A DNA stretch of 64,000 nt from Bacteroidales bacterium. GTDB taxonomy: Bacteria; Bacteroidota; Bacteroidia; Bacteroidales; UBA932. The notes beneath the pieces are model-generated. The model saw only the letters and a program-made list of their open reading frames with translations, was not told the DNA's origin and ran no database searches. Positions 26,057-34,618 of the stretch are shown piece by piece. The stretch's first letter is position 1. Each line of letters begins with the position of its first letter. The stretch lies in the NCBI GenBank assembly GCA_015060245.1, contig SUYU01000004.1, positions 81,658-145,657 of the forward strand, given 5' to 3'. The translations under genes were made by a program, and so were the position numbers.

Positions 26057-27733
26057 TTACATGCCTCTTGCAAAAATTGACCAAAGGTCTGCTTTGAGTT
26101 CCTCCCATGTATTTCTTGTTGAAGCCTCAAATCTGCGGGTGAACTCATTCAGCATTGCAATGGCTTCATCTTTTTTGCCCGCTTTGATAAGTTCATTGGC
26201 CTGGGCCTCTACCTTCTTGCACTCTTCCATCATTATTTTTTCATAATCGAGTACTTTAGGCTCAATGAGATGGCGTGTCTTGTCCCAGTTTATTGTAGCA
26301 ATTCTGTTCGATTCCCTGTATGACCATACTGCTGCATCCTCCCTGTAACGGTGCTGTCCGCATACATCAAATCCTTTAGGCAGTTCTGTAGAGCCGCAAT
26401 AGATAGGGGAGCGCGGGGTCTGGGCAGGGTTGTCAAAAGCAAAGTATGCAACACCGCCAATTTCATCCGGCAACCAGTCTCTCAATTGGATAATATGAGA
26501 GTATGAGCATTGGATTACAGCAATTGTGCGGAATCTTGGTGCAATACCAGGCTTTATCTGATTGAAAAGTGCCCTCAAGTCATTAGGCATGAAGGTTGAA
26601 ACCGGGCAAACAGTATCCTTGAAATTTATATACTCTCCGTTGTGCTGCCTTACTCTTCTGTCAACCACAACATCCATTCCCTGCACCTGGTCAAATTCGG
26701 TTCCGTCATAAGTCTGGCGGTATAGTGCAAACATATCCTCTGGAGTTACTTTCTTGTCCGGTTTGACTGAGAAAGGAAGTTCATCCGCATCATATTTTAG
26801 ACCGAGCGAAGGAGCCAATGTGTTGAATATGAAGTATTCACGTACACTGAAAGGTTTTGCTTCATCAGATACCATCTTGTAGAATTTGAATTCACTTGTG
26901 CCGTCCCAAAGGCCCATATGGATCGTTCTCTCCTTAAGGTCAGAAGCATACATGAAATTGTCGGGATCATTAAAGTCAACAATGCCTATTCTTGGTATGT
27001 TTGCAGATACGCCCACATGGTCATCGGGAATGCGCTGTGCTACCCAAAGTGCGCCCGGCTTGTCAAATTTTGAAGGTTTCTTCTTTTTGCCTTTCTCGGC
27101 AGGTACATCTTTCTTGTCAAAGTTTGTTCCATATATCTCAAAATGCCACACCTCATTCTTGTCGGCAATAGTAAGGCACTCTCCATTGTCGCCATAACCG
27201 TACTCCTCGGCAAGTGCTCCAATAAGCCTTATGGCGTCACGTGCTGTTGTACACCTTTCCAGAGCGATACGCTCAAGTTCTTCAATAAGGAAGAGTCCAT
27301 TTGTGTCTTTTAAAGATCTTTTGCCGACAGTTGTAGTTTCTCCCATTGCCAACTGCTTCTCATTCAGACACGGATATGCTACATTAAGAAAAGCATATGT
27401 TTCCCCGTCAATTGCCGGAATTCTTCCCTTTTCTACTTTGCCACGTATGTCATGAGGCTCCTCTGTGTGGAGAGCGCCAGTGTAGATTGGTTGTGTGTCA
27501 CCGGCCTGGTATTTTTTGCGTTTTTCCATAGTGAGCCATGTCCTGTAGTTTGAATCACAGGTATGGGCTGTCATTACAGAGCCGTCGGCACTTGCTTTTT
27601 TGCCAACCATAATTGATGTGCAACTCTCGGCCTCATTCTCATCGTAAGGGTTGAAGGCTACCGGCTGCTGCGCCTGCAAACCTATTGCAAATAGGGCGCA
27701 GACAATTGCTGATAAACTCTTTTTTAGATTCAT
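26057..27733 (-). CDS. C69-family dipeptidase
   Basis: A 558-residue protein with a signal peptide (MNLKKSLSAIVCALFAIGLQAQ) and a propiece; the N-terminal nucleophile after processing is probably Cys38 (ESCTSIMVGKKAS), as in PepD-type peptidases of family C69. Later blocks ECLTIADKNEVWHFEIYG and WVAQRIPDDHVGVSANIPRIG are characteristic. It should release amino acids from dipeptides in the periplasm or at the surface. A single transcription unit with its own terminator. On the minus strand TATATTTG (27850-27857) may be the -7 box. Confidence 0.92.
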   Translation of the reverse strand: MNLKKSLSAIVCALFAIGLQAQQPVAFNPYDENEAESCTSIMVGKKASADGSVMTAHTCDSNYRTWLTMEKRKKYQAGDTQPIYTGALHTEEPHDIRGKVEKGRIPAIDGETYAFLNVAYPCLNEKQLAMGETTTVGKRSLKDTNGLFLIEELERIALERCTTARDAIRLIGALAEEYGYGDNGECLTIADKNEVWHFEIYGTNFDKKDVPAEKGKKKKPSKFDKPGALWVAQRIPDDHVGVSANIPRIGIVDFNDPDNFMYASDLKERTIHMGLWDGTSEFKFYKMVSDEAKPFSVREYFIFNTLAPSLGLKYDADELPFSVKPDKKVTPEDMFALYRQTYDGTEFDQVQGMDVVVDRRVRQHNGEYINFKDTVCPVSTFMPNDLRALFNQIKPGIAPRFRTIAVIQCSYSHIIQLRDWLPDEIGGVAYFAFDNPAQTPRSPIYCGSTELPKGFDVCGQHRYREDAAVWSYRESNRIATINWDKTRHLIEPKVLDYEKIMMEECKKVEAQANELIKAGKKDEAIAMLNEFTRRFEASTRNTWEELKADLWSIFARGM

Positions 27734-27921
27734 GATTATCTGTTTTTAGTTGTTTGCTTTTATATTGATTGTGCTATTCTATATCTCTGTGTTGGGCAAA
27801 ATTTTGTATCTGCCGTTTGATGAAATGGCCCATTTGGTTGGGACGAGTACAAATATAAACAAATAATGCCGTATCTTTACACATGAAAATTAAAATAGTT
27901 TGCACATAAAGTCAACATTGT

Positions 27922-28908
27922 ATGTATTTTGCTTTAGGTCTGATGTTTGTTGGGATATTTGTGGGACGCTTGTTCTTGAAGGTTGCAAAGATCTCTGTTT
28001 CGGCACTTCTGATGGCCGTGATATGCCTACTGCTCTTTATTTTGGGACTTGAGTTGGGATATAATGACAATCTTATTTCAAAATTTGCATCAATTGGAGC
28101 GGCATCATCCGTTATTGCGCTCTCTGCCATATTTGGAAGTTGTGTGGCCGCCAAGGTGCTGTACAGTTATATTTTGAAGAATCCGTCGGGGGAAAGTGCT
28201 GAATTAGGCTACGGCGGCAAGGTTGATGTTTCTCAAAACAGTACAGTCAGGCAATATGAAAATTCAGATGGGCATAATGGGGGAGGTGCTTGGAGTGGTA
28301 CCATTATGATCATAGGAGCGTTTGCAGCAGGGCTTGTTCTGGCGATGTTTGATCTTATGCCTTACGGCCAGGAACTTGCAGGATGCTCAAAGATTGTTCT
28401 GTACCTTCTAATGTTCCTTGTTGGAATGAACCTTGGGCTTGATCCTGCAATTGTCTCCACTATAAAAGCGCAGCCTAAAAGAGTACTCTTTTTACCCTTT
28501 TTTACAATGCTCGGCACCTTTGCCGGAGCGGTTGCCGCTTATGCTTTCCTTGCCCTTTTGGGCGGTGGAATATCTCTGCTTGACACCCTTTCAGTAAGCA
28601 GCGGATTCGGATACTATTCATTGTCAAGCATATTCCTCAATGAGGCCAGAGGTGCAGAACTCGGCACAATTGCCCTGGCTGCAAACATTATACGCGAACT
28701 GCTTACCATTCTCCTTGCTCCGTATATGGTAAAACTCTTTGGCAAATTTGCTCCCATATCTTCAGGAGGAGCAACCTCTATGGATACAACCCTTCCTATA
28801 ATACAGAAGAGTTGCGGCAACCGGTTTGTGCCTTTGTCAATATATCATGGAATTGTTGTTGACTTTTCGGTGCCGTTTTTCCTTACACTTTTCCTTTCTC
28901 TCCATTAG
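27922..28908 (+). CDS. lysO: LysO-family lysine exporter
   Basis: A 328-residue protein with about eight membrane segments. MYFALGLMFVGIFVGRL and LLLFILGLELGYND open the first LysO domain (DUF340), and FLVGMNLGLDP and SSGFGYYSLSSIFLNEARGAELGTIALA lie in the second, with the acidic residues thought to coordinate lysine transport. LysO exports lysine across the inner membrane. A polar insert of about 40 residues (SAELGYGGKV to NGGGAWSG) joins the halves, which makes it slightly longer than the E. coli protein. Divergent from the dipeptidase gene across 188 bases in which I see only a possible -7 box for that gene. Confidence 0.85.
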   Translation: MYFALGLMFVGIFVGRLFLKVAKISVSALLMAVICLLLFILGLELGYNDNLISKFASIGAASSVIALSAIFGSCVAAKVLYSYILKNPSGESAELGYGGKVDVSQNSTVRQYENSDGHNGGGAWSGTIMIIGAFAAGLVLAMFDLMPYGQELAGCSKIVLYLLMFLVGMNLGLDPAIVSTIKAQPKRVLFLPFFTMLGTFAGAVAAYAFLALLGGGISLLDTLSVSSGFGYYSLSSIFLNEARGAELGTIALAANIIRELLTILLAPYMVKLFGKFAPISSGGATSMDTTLPIIQKSCGNRFVPLSIYHGIVVDFSVPFFLTLFLSLH

Positions 28909-28919
28909 CGGTGCTGCCG

Positions 28920-29981
28920 TCATTTCTTCCGGCTTATTGCCCTCTGGTATGCCTTGGCATTGCGGTTGTGTTCCAATAGGGTAGAGGCAAACTTGTGGGT
29001 ACCGTCGAGATTGGCGTTTGCGCAGAAATAGAGATAGTTGTGCTTCTCATGGTTGAGTACTGCATCAATTCCCTTTGCGCTCGGTATTGTTATAGGGCCG
29101 GGAGGAAGTCCGGTATGTTTGTATGTATTGTAGGGTGAGTCAACTTTCAGATGTTTGAAAAGTATTCTCCTTATGGTTGGATCATTGAGGGCATATTTTA
29201 CTGTAGGATCGGCCTCGAGTTTCATTCCGCGTTTTAGCCTGTTCACATATACCCCTGCAATTGCAGGAAGTTCAGGACCGTAGTTGCTCTCCTCGCAGAC
29301 TATTGATGCCAAAGTGGAAACCTCCTCTTTGCTGAGTCCAAGTTCATTGGCCTTTGCAGTGCGCTCCTCATTCCAGAACTTTGAGTGCTCCTTTGCCATT
29401 CGCTCTGTAAACTCTTGGGGAGAGACGCTCCAGTAGATTTCGTATGTATCTGGAATGAATATTGAAATGAATGTCTCTTTGGTAAGGCCATATTTTGACC
29501 ATGTCTCAGGGGTGTTGAAACAGGTGATGAAATCGAGCGAATCGGCCATCAGACGCTTGCCCAGGATGGATGCCAACTTCTCTGCACCCCTTATGTTGCC
29601 GCTTAATGTGAGCCTGTATGGTGTCTGCCATCCGTTGCGGAGAGCCCTTGCAATTTCTGTATTGTTTGTGCCGTTTTTGAACACGTATCTTCCAGGCTGG
29701 AGTCTTGTACTGGGATTCTCCTTGGCAAATGCCCTTTCAAATCTCTTTATGTTCAGAAGATGCTTGTCAAGTGTATCCACAAGCGATGCGTAAGAGGTTT
29801 GCGGAGTAATGTAAAGGGTGAATTTCTCTTGAACATTACTCTTGTATCTTGTTGTGTATGCATCATATAAGGCAAATGCCGCAATGCATGCCGCAAACAA
29901 TGCGCCTGCTGTAAACCACTTGACCAACCTTTTTTTGTATTGTTTGCTGTTTCCTTTATGCTCAGACTGTTTCTTCTTCAT
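28920..29981 (-). CDS. mltG: Endolytic murein transglycosylase MltG
   Basis: 353 residues: a basic cytoplasmic tail, one membrane anchor (about 23-40), a LysM-like domain, and the YceG/MltG catalytic domain with SIVCEESNYGPELPAIAGVYVNRL (Glu230 by position) and ADPTVKYAL and NTYKHTGLPPGPI. MltG cuts newly made glycan strands at the inner membrane and so sets chain length. Its start is preceded by a row of heptamer repeats (29989-30030), which occupies the place where a ribosome-binding site would be. The gene is followed closely by the convergent lysO. Confidence 0.93.
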   Translation of the reverse strand: MKKKQSEHKGNSKQYKKRLVKWFTAGALFAACIAAFALYDAYTTRYKSNVQEKFTLYITPQTSYASLVDTLDKHLLNIKRFERAFAKENPSTRLQPGRYVFKNGTNNTEIARALRNGWQTPYRLTLSGNIRGAEKLASILGKRLMADSLDFITCFNTPETWSKYGLTKETFISIFIPDTYEIYWSVSPQEFTERMAKEHSKFWNEERTAKANELGLSKEEVSTLASIVCEESNYGPELPAIAGVYVNRLKRGMKLEADPTVKYALNDPTIRRILFKHLKVDSPYNTYKHTGLPPGPITIPSAKGIDAVLNHEKHNYLYFCANANLDGTHKFASTLLEHNRNAKAYQRAISRKK

Positions 29982-29988
29982 ACTTACT

Positions 29989-30030
29989 TACTTCTTACTT
30001 CTTACTTCTTACTTTTTGCTTCTTGCTTCA
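29989..30030. repeat. Heptamer tandem repeats in the mltG leader
   Basis: Six consecutive 7-base units on the + strand: TACTTCT three times, then TACTTTT, TGCTTCT and TGCTTCA, preceded by one more partial unit. On the transcribed strand they read as AGAAGTA and lie 7-49 bases before the mltG ATG. Confidence 0.85.
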
Positions 30031-30115
30031 TCGCCACCTTTTAGTGGATTCCTGGTTGCTTCTTTCTTTATTCTTGCTCAATCTTCATTCTTGCCAACCA
30101 AATGTATGAATGGCA

Positions 30116-31216
30116 TTACTTCTGGAGGTTCAATATTGTGCCCACCTCTGCTTTAGAACCATATTCCATGTTATTGAGTTCATAAAGTTTGAGCAGTTTA
30201 ATCCCCAATTTTTGTGAAATGCCGTACATGGTATCGCCCTCCTGTACCACATATGCCGATTTTTCGCCTTCATTCCTCTTTGCCTCAAGGTATATTATTG
30301 TTCCCGACGGAATTGGGGCACTCTTTCTCAAATCATTGAATTTCAATAACTCTTTAGTGAAAAGATTATATTCTTTGGCTATTGACTGGTATGTTTCTGT
30401 GCCATTGGCAATGATGTATTGCAGACCATTGTTCGTGAAAATCTGCCTGTCTAGCGTATAATTATATAAAGGACTGCTTTCTACCCATACTGCCGAACCG
30501 GGATCTCCAATCTGGGGAGTTTCTGGGGGCAATATAATGCCAATCTCTGAATTCTTGTCGGCAGATGAAGACTTGCCTGCCCTCTTTTCTGCTTTTCTGG
30601 CTGCCTTTTCTGCCTTGCGGTTAGCCTTGTCTATTTTTGCGCGCTCTTTTCTGAGCCTCTTTGACTCTTTCATTGAAAAGTTTTCACCGTCAAGCCTGTA
30701 GAGTTCATTCTTTTCAATGATATCTATGAGCATTTGTGCATATTGCGGATTGGTTGCATAGCCTGCAGCCTTGAGTCCGTGGGCCCAGGCTTTATAGTCT
30801 GTTCTTTTAAGGTCAAAAAGTGACTGGTATCTTCTGCCGTTGCGCAGAAATTCTGAATGGTCTTTGAAAGAGTCTTCGGCATGGTTGTACTTCCTGAAGC
30901 ACTCGCCGCGCTCATCATCATTATGATAAATCCTTTTGCCCTTCCAGTTATGGCACTTTATGCCAAAGTGGTTGTTGGCCTTTACTGCAAGCCTGGAGTT
31001 GCCGTTTCCGCTCTCAAGGCATGCCTGGGCCATAATTATGCTGGCCGGAATACCATACTGGTTCATTTGCCGTATGGCAATGTGGCTGTATTGTTGAATA
31101 TACTCTTTTCTGGAAATTTCGCGCGCCAATGCCCTTGAACCAAATGGCAGCAGAAGGGTTACAATGTATATGAGTGCAATCCTCAATAAATTTGTTGTGT
31201 TAAAAAAGCATTTCAT
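30116..31216 (-). CDS. Glucosaminidase with LysM domains
   Basis: 366 residues with a signal peptide (first 32). Residues 33-175 form a glucosaminidase domain: GIPASIIMAQACLESGNG with the catalytic Glu, NNHFGIKC, YNHAEDSFKDHSEFL and the later YATNPQYAQ. Then a Lys/Ala-rich linker (KAERKARK-type, 190-220) and two LysM-like repeats: TYQSIAKEYNLFTKELLKFN and YVVQEGDTMYGISQKLG. It should cleave peptidoglycan in the periplasm, bound through LysM. It shares a divergent intergenic region with cytidine deaminase. Confidence 0.92.
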   Translation of the reverse strand: MKCFFNTTNLLRIALIYIVTLLLPFGSRALAREISRKEYIQQYSHIAIRQMNQYGIPASIIMAQACLESGNGNSRLAVKANNHFGIKCHNWKGKRIYHNDDERGECFRKYNHAEDSFKDHSEFLRNGRRYQSLFDLKRTDYKAWAHGLKAAGYATNPQYAQMLIDIIEKNELYRLDGENFSMKESKRLRKERAKIDKANRKAEKAARKAEKRAGKSSSADKNSEIGIILPPETPQIGDPGSAVWVESSPLYNYTLDRQIFTNNGLQYIIANGTETYQSIAKEYNLFTKELLKFNDLRKSAPIPSGTIIYLEAKRNEGEKSAYVVQEGDTMYGISQKLGIKLLKLYELNNMEYGSKAEVGTILNLQK

Positions 31217-31253
31217 TGCGGTAAACCATCAGCGGCAATTATAAAAATCTGCG

Positions 31254-31284
31254 CAAAATTACTATTTTTGTATTACCCTTGAAA
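31254..31284 (-). promoter_or_regulatory. Promoter of the glucosaminidase gene
   Basis: Minus strand TTTC, 19 bases, TAATTTTG: one mismatch to the Bacteroidota consensus. On the other strand TATTTTTG (31263-31270) may be the -7 box for cytidine deaminase, so the two promoters overlap. Confidence 0.6.
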
Positions 31285-31340
31285 TTAAAGTTATCAACAT
31301 TGGCAAGGGACACATATTTCAGTATAAGGAGGAGTGACAT

Positions 31341-31820
31341 ATGGAAAAAAAAGAACTCAAGATCAACTATACATCCTACAAAAGCATTGATGAATTGCCA
31401 CATGATGAGAGATTGCTCCTCAATAAGGCCATTGAGGCAACTTCCGGCTCATACTCACCGTATTCAGGCTTTTCAGTCGGTGCGGCGGTTGAAATGGCAA
31501 ATGGAGAGATCATTTCTGCTGCAAATCAAGAAAATGCAGCCTATCCAAGCGGAATGTGCGCAGAACGCTCGGCACTCTTTTATGCCCATTCAAAATATCC
31601 TGATCTCCCCGTCAGGGCCATTGCCATAGTTGCATCACACAACGGACAGATTACCCCGCAACCCACATATCCGTGCGGAGCATGTTGCCAGGTGCTCTCT
31701 GAAACTCAATCGCGCAGCGGTTCACCTGTAAAAATAGTCATAGGAAGTGCAACAGGGGCAATTGTACTGGGTTCAGTGTCGGCATTATTGCCTTTTGCCT
31801 TTGACAACTATCCGAAGTAG
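31341..31820 (+). CDS. cdd: Cytidine deaminase
   Basis: 159 residues. Zinc ligands and catalytic Glu are in MCAERSA and PCGACCQVL; the substrate region SPYSGFSVGAAVE and QENAAYPSG is also present. It deaminates cytidine and deoxycytidine to uridine forms in pyrimidine salvage. A strong Shine-Dalgarno AAGGAGG lies 8 bases before the ATG, which rules out the longer out-of-frame ORF at 31279. Confidence 0.93.
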   Translation: MEKKELKINYTSYKSIDELPHDERLLLNKAIEATSGSYSPYSGFSVGAAVEMANGEIISAANQENAAYPSGMCAERSALFYAHSKYPDLPVRAIAIVASHNGQITPQPTYPCGACCQVLSETQSRSGSPVKIVIGSATGAIVLGSVSALLPFAFDNYPK

Positions 31821-31839
31821 AAATAGGGGTAAAGGATGA

Positions 31840-31989
31840 GGTGAGTTTGAAAAAGTTGATGAGATTGATTATGCGGGTGAAGAGATTAATGTTAAGGTTG
31901 TTGCCAATGATGGTAGAAGTTGCAATGGCAAGTATTTGTATTTGAGTGCTATGGGAGGCAAAGGGGATGTTTATGTAACCAAGAGTTGA
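31840..31989 (+). pseudogene. Short coding-like remnant, unknown protein
   Basis: Between a TGA (31837-31839) and a TGA (31987-31989) one frame reads GEFEKVDEIDYAGEEINVK and then VVANDGRSCNGKYLYLSAMGG, with amino-acid use that looks like real coding sequence. It has no start codon at its front. I do not recognise the family. It may be the end of a decayed gene between cdd and the SRP RNA gene. Confidence 0.35.
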
Positions 31990-32043
31990 AATTGTGGATT
32001 GCCCCGTATTGCGATTTGGGGAGAGAGTTTCACTTCCGGGTAC

Positions 32044-32148
32044 AAAAAAAAGGGTAAGCTGAATATATCGCACCGCTACAACCACATACCCTTGCTGCCT
32101 TCCGGCCCTGGGGGAGTTCTGCAGGAGCTGGTCGTATATGACTTACCC
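32044..32148 (-). ncRNA. ffs: Signal recognition particle RNA (small 4.5S type)
   Basis: On the minus strand the conserved tip CAGGGCCGGAAGGCAGCAAGGG matches the SRP RNA apical loop and symmetric internal loop that bind Ffh. The 5' end GGGTAAG pairs with CTTACCC at the 3' end, giving one long hairpin of about 97 nt, followed by a T run (32044-32050) that acts as terminator. It targets membrane proteins co-translationally together with Ffh. The ORF track shows only spurious frames across it (31999-32214 and 32076-32438). Confidence 0.92.
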
Positions 32149-32153
32149 GACTG

Positions 32154-32184
32154 CAAAGGTAAGCAAATTTCCATTAAAAACAAG
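32154..32184 (-). promoter_or_regulatory. Promoter of the SRP RNA gene
   Basis: Minus strand CTTG, 19 bases, TACCTTTG; the RNA 5' G (32148) lies 6 bases after the -7 box, the expected distance. This supports both the promoter form and the RNA 5' end. Confidence 0.8.
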
Positions 32185-32238
32185 TTTGTAAGCGTTAATT
32201 TTGTAAATTTGTAGTTTTCAAACTCTATTCTTGACTGT

Positions 32239-33693
32239 ATGACAAAGGAAAATAAAATTCTATATAATTCACATTCAGAAAAATCGGAGGCCGGTGCAGT
32301 TCCTGCAAAAGATGTTACAGGTGCAAATGAAGGTTTCAAGCCGTTGAAAATTGCAGTAGGACTCTCTGGCGGCGTGGATTCAAGTGTGGCTGCACTGCTG
32401 TTGAAGCAGGCCGGCCATAATGTAGTTGCGCTGTTCATGCAGAACTGGCATGATACAACTGGTACACTTCATGGTGATTGTGAGTGGGAGGAGGACAAGT
32501 TCGTGGCAGAGATGGTTGCAAAGAAGATTGGAATTCCTTTCCATTTTGTGGATTTGAGCGAAACGTACAGGAAAAGGGTTGTGGATTATATGTTCAGCGA
32601 GTATGAGAAGGGGCGTACTCCCAATCCTGATGTGCTGTGCAACAGGGAGATAAAATTTGATGCTTTCCTCCAGTGTGCCCTCGAACTTGGAGTGGATTAC
32701 GTTGCAACCGGACATTACTGCAAGAAGGATGAGTTTGTAAATGAGAATGGTGAGACTATTTACAGGATACTTGCCGGTGACGACAAGAACAAGGATCAGA
32801 GTTATTTCTTGTGCCAACTCTCACAGGAGCAACTCTCAAGGGCCCTATTTCCAATAGGTGACATTGACAAGCCCACCGTTCGCAGATTGGCCAAGGAGGC
32901 CGGTTTGCCAAGTGCAGACAAGAAGGATTCACAGGGAATCTGCTTTGTGGGCAAGGTTGACCTGCCGGTCTTCCTTCAGCAGAAATTAAAACCCAAAGAG
33001 GGTAAAGTTGTGGAGATCTTTGCAACGGAGCAGGAGAGGGAGCCTTACACTGAGGCGGCTCTGAGGCCAGGAGAGACTGTTGCAGAGGCTCTTGCCCGGG
33101 CGCAGAATGTTCAGAACTCCCCAAATGCCTCCAATACCCCAAATGCCCAGAATTACGAGAATCTCCAGAATACCCAAAATGTCGGGATGAGTGACGTTAC
33201 CAAAGGCCATCAAGTGCAGGAGTATACCCACGAAGAACTTGAAGCATTGGCCGCTCCTGTACATTATAAGCCTTCAGATGGAAAGGTCATCGGCAAACAT
33301 ATCGGGGCCCAGTTTTATACAATCGGGCAGCGCAAGGGGTTGAACATTGGCGGTCATAAAGAGTCTATTTTTGTGATTTCTACGGATATAGAAAATAATA
33401 TCATTTATGTGGGCGAAGGTCATTCACATCCTGGACTATACAGGCGCGGACTTAAGATTGCCATGGATGAGGTGCATTGGATAAGGGAAGACCTCAAGAT
33501 GCAGGTAGGGGAGACTCGCCGCTATCTTGTGCGTATCCGCTACCGCCAGCCGTTGCAGGAGGCTACTTTATATCAGTATCCCGACGGATTGTACATTATC
33601 TTTGACAAACCACAAAGAGGAATATCTGCAGGCCAGTTTGCCGCATGGTATACCCGCGGCGAGGAGGAGATGATAGGGTCGGGTGTAATATGA
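32239..33693 (+). CDS. mnmA: tRNA 2-thiouridine(34) synthase MnmA with insertion
   Basis: 484 residues, against about 360 usual. The PP-loop GLSGGVDSSV is at 41-50, so there is an N-terminal extension of about 36 residues. Catalytic Cys134 (NPDVLCNREIKF) and Cys235 (SQGICFVGK) are both present, as are KDQSYFLCQL and GAQFYTIGQRKGLNIGG. Between residues 261 and 346 an insert of about 85 residues interrupts the central domain, including a stretch rich in Asn, Gln and Pro (289-315). It adds sulfur to U34 of Lys, Glu and Gln tRNAs. Two -7-like boxes (32196-32203, 32204-32211) lie upstream. Confidence 0.93.
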   Translation: MTKENKILYNSHSEKSEAGAVPAKDVTGANEGFKPLKIAVGLSGGVDSSVAALLLKQAGHNVVALFMQNWHDTTGTLHGDCEWEEDKFVAEMVAKKIGIPFHFVDLSETYRKRVVDYMFSEYEKGRTPNPDVLCNREIKFDAFLQCALELGVDYVATGHYCKKDEFVNENGETIYRILAGDDKNKDQSYFLCQLSQEQLSRALFPIGDIDKPTVRRLAKEAGLPSADKKDSQGICFVGKVDLPVFLQQKLKPKEGKVVEIFATEQEREPYTEAALRPGETVAEALARAQNVQNSPNASNTPNAQNYENLQNTQNVGMSDVTKGHQVQEYTHEELEALAAPVHYKPSDGKVIGKHIGAQFYTIGQRKGLNIGGHKESIFVISTDIENNIIYVGEGHSHPGLYRRGLKIAMDEVHWIREDLKMQVGETRRYLVRIRYRQPLQEATLYQYPDGLYIIFDKPQRGISAGQFAAWYTRGEEEMIGSGVI

Positions 33694-33734
33694 TTGTATC
33701 TTCGGGCACTTGTGCCGTTTCTTTGCAATTGTGC

Positions 33735-34529
33735 CTATACTTCAACAGAGAGGCCGTCGTAGGCGGCAAAGACGTTTTCAGGCAGTTCCCCGCTTAACTC
33801 TTCATGTGTGCCTATCTGGTGCGAGAGATGCGTAAGGTAACTGCGCTTTGCTCCGACGCGCGAAATCACATCAAGGGCCTCAGAGAGAGAGAAGTGCGAG
33901 ATATGCGTAGTATGGCGGATGGTGTTTATTACAAAGAGTTCAAGACCTTTGAGTTTGCTGTATTCCGACTCCGGAAGCATGCTTCCATCTGTGAGGTAGG
34001 CAATGTTTCCTATTCTGAAACCGAGTATAGGAAGTTTGTAGTGGAATACCCTTATGGGGGTAACTGTTATTGAGGAGGTAGAGCCGTCGGGAAGAGTCTT
34101 GGTAATTTCAAACGGATTCTCATCAATTGTCCTTAACTCATATTCTGGTACACCAGGGTATTTGAACTCCGCAAATGCGTAGGAATACTCCATTTTAAGG
34201 CTCTGTTGAACACGATTTTCTGCATAAATCGGGAATGCCGCCTTGCGGAAATAGTTGAAGGCGCGTATATCGTCCAGACCTCCGGTATGGTCTTTATGCT
34301 GGTGAGTGAGAAGCACTGCATCTGCATCATGGATCTTCTCCCTCAACATCTGTTGCCTGAAGTCGGGACCGCAATCTATGATAATTCTGAAGCCCTCATG
34401 CTCTATGAGCGCGGAGGTGCGCAGCCTCTTGTCCTTTGGGTCTGCAGATTGGCATACATGACAATCGCACCCTATCATTGGTACTCCCTGAGATGTTCCT
34501 GTGCCTAAAAATGTGATCTTGCTCTTCAT
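33735..34529 (-). CDS. MBL-fold metal-dependent hydrolase (PhnP-like)
   Basis: 264 residues. TGTSQGVPMIGCDCHVC opens the fold with a Cys pair typical of the PhnP subgroup; the metal-binding motif is LLTHQHKDHTGGLDDIR, and IIDCGPDFRQQ, LTDGS and LTHLSHQIG supply the remaining ligands. Relatives are phosphoribosyl cyclic phosphodiesterases or tRNA-processing-like hydrolases; in Bacteroidales the gene is common, the substrate unknown. Divergent from the methyltransferase gene; facing TACCTTTG boxes lie in the 90-base gap. Confidence 0.87.
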   Translation of the reverse strand: MKSKITFLGTGTSQGVPMIGCDCHVCQSADPKDKRLRTSALIEHEGFRIIIDCGPDFRQQMLREKIHDADAVLLTHQHKDHTGGLDDIRAFNYFRKAAFPIYAENRVQQSLKMEYSYAFAEFKYPGVPEYELRTIDENPFEITKTLPDGSTSSITVTPIRVFHYKLPILGFRIGNIAYLTDGSMLPESEYSKLKGLELFVINTIRHTTHISHFSLSEALDVISRVGAKRSYLTHLSHQIGTHEELSGELPENVFAAYDGLSVEV

Positions 34530-34618
34530 TCTGCAAAGGTAGAAAATTTTAGTTACCTTTGTCCTTTACATTCTACGGAGCGATAAAGTTTAACAGAGAG
34601 TTTATTTTTTTGTAACAG

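Noticed and set aside
29989-30030. Possible direct-repeat origin or iteron site
   Set aside because: Seven-base units are too short and lie in a gene leader; no DnaA boxes or replication gene nearby.
31999-32438. ORFs 31999-32214 (+) and 32076-32438 (-)
   Set aside because: They cover the SRP RNA gene and the front of mnmA and show no protein features.
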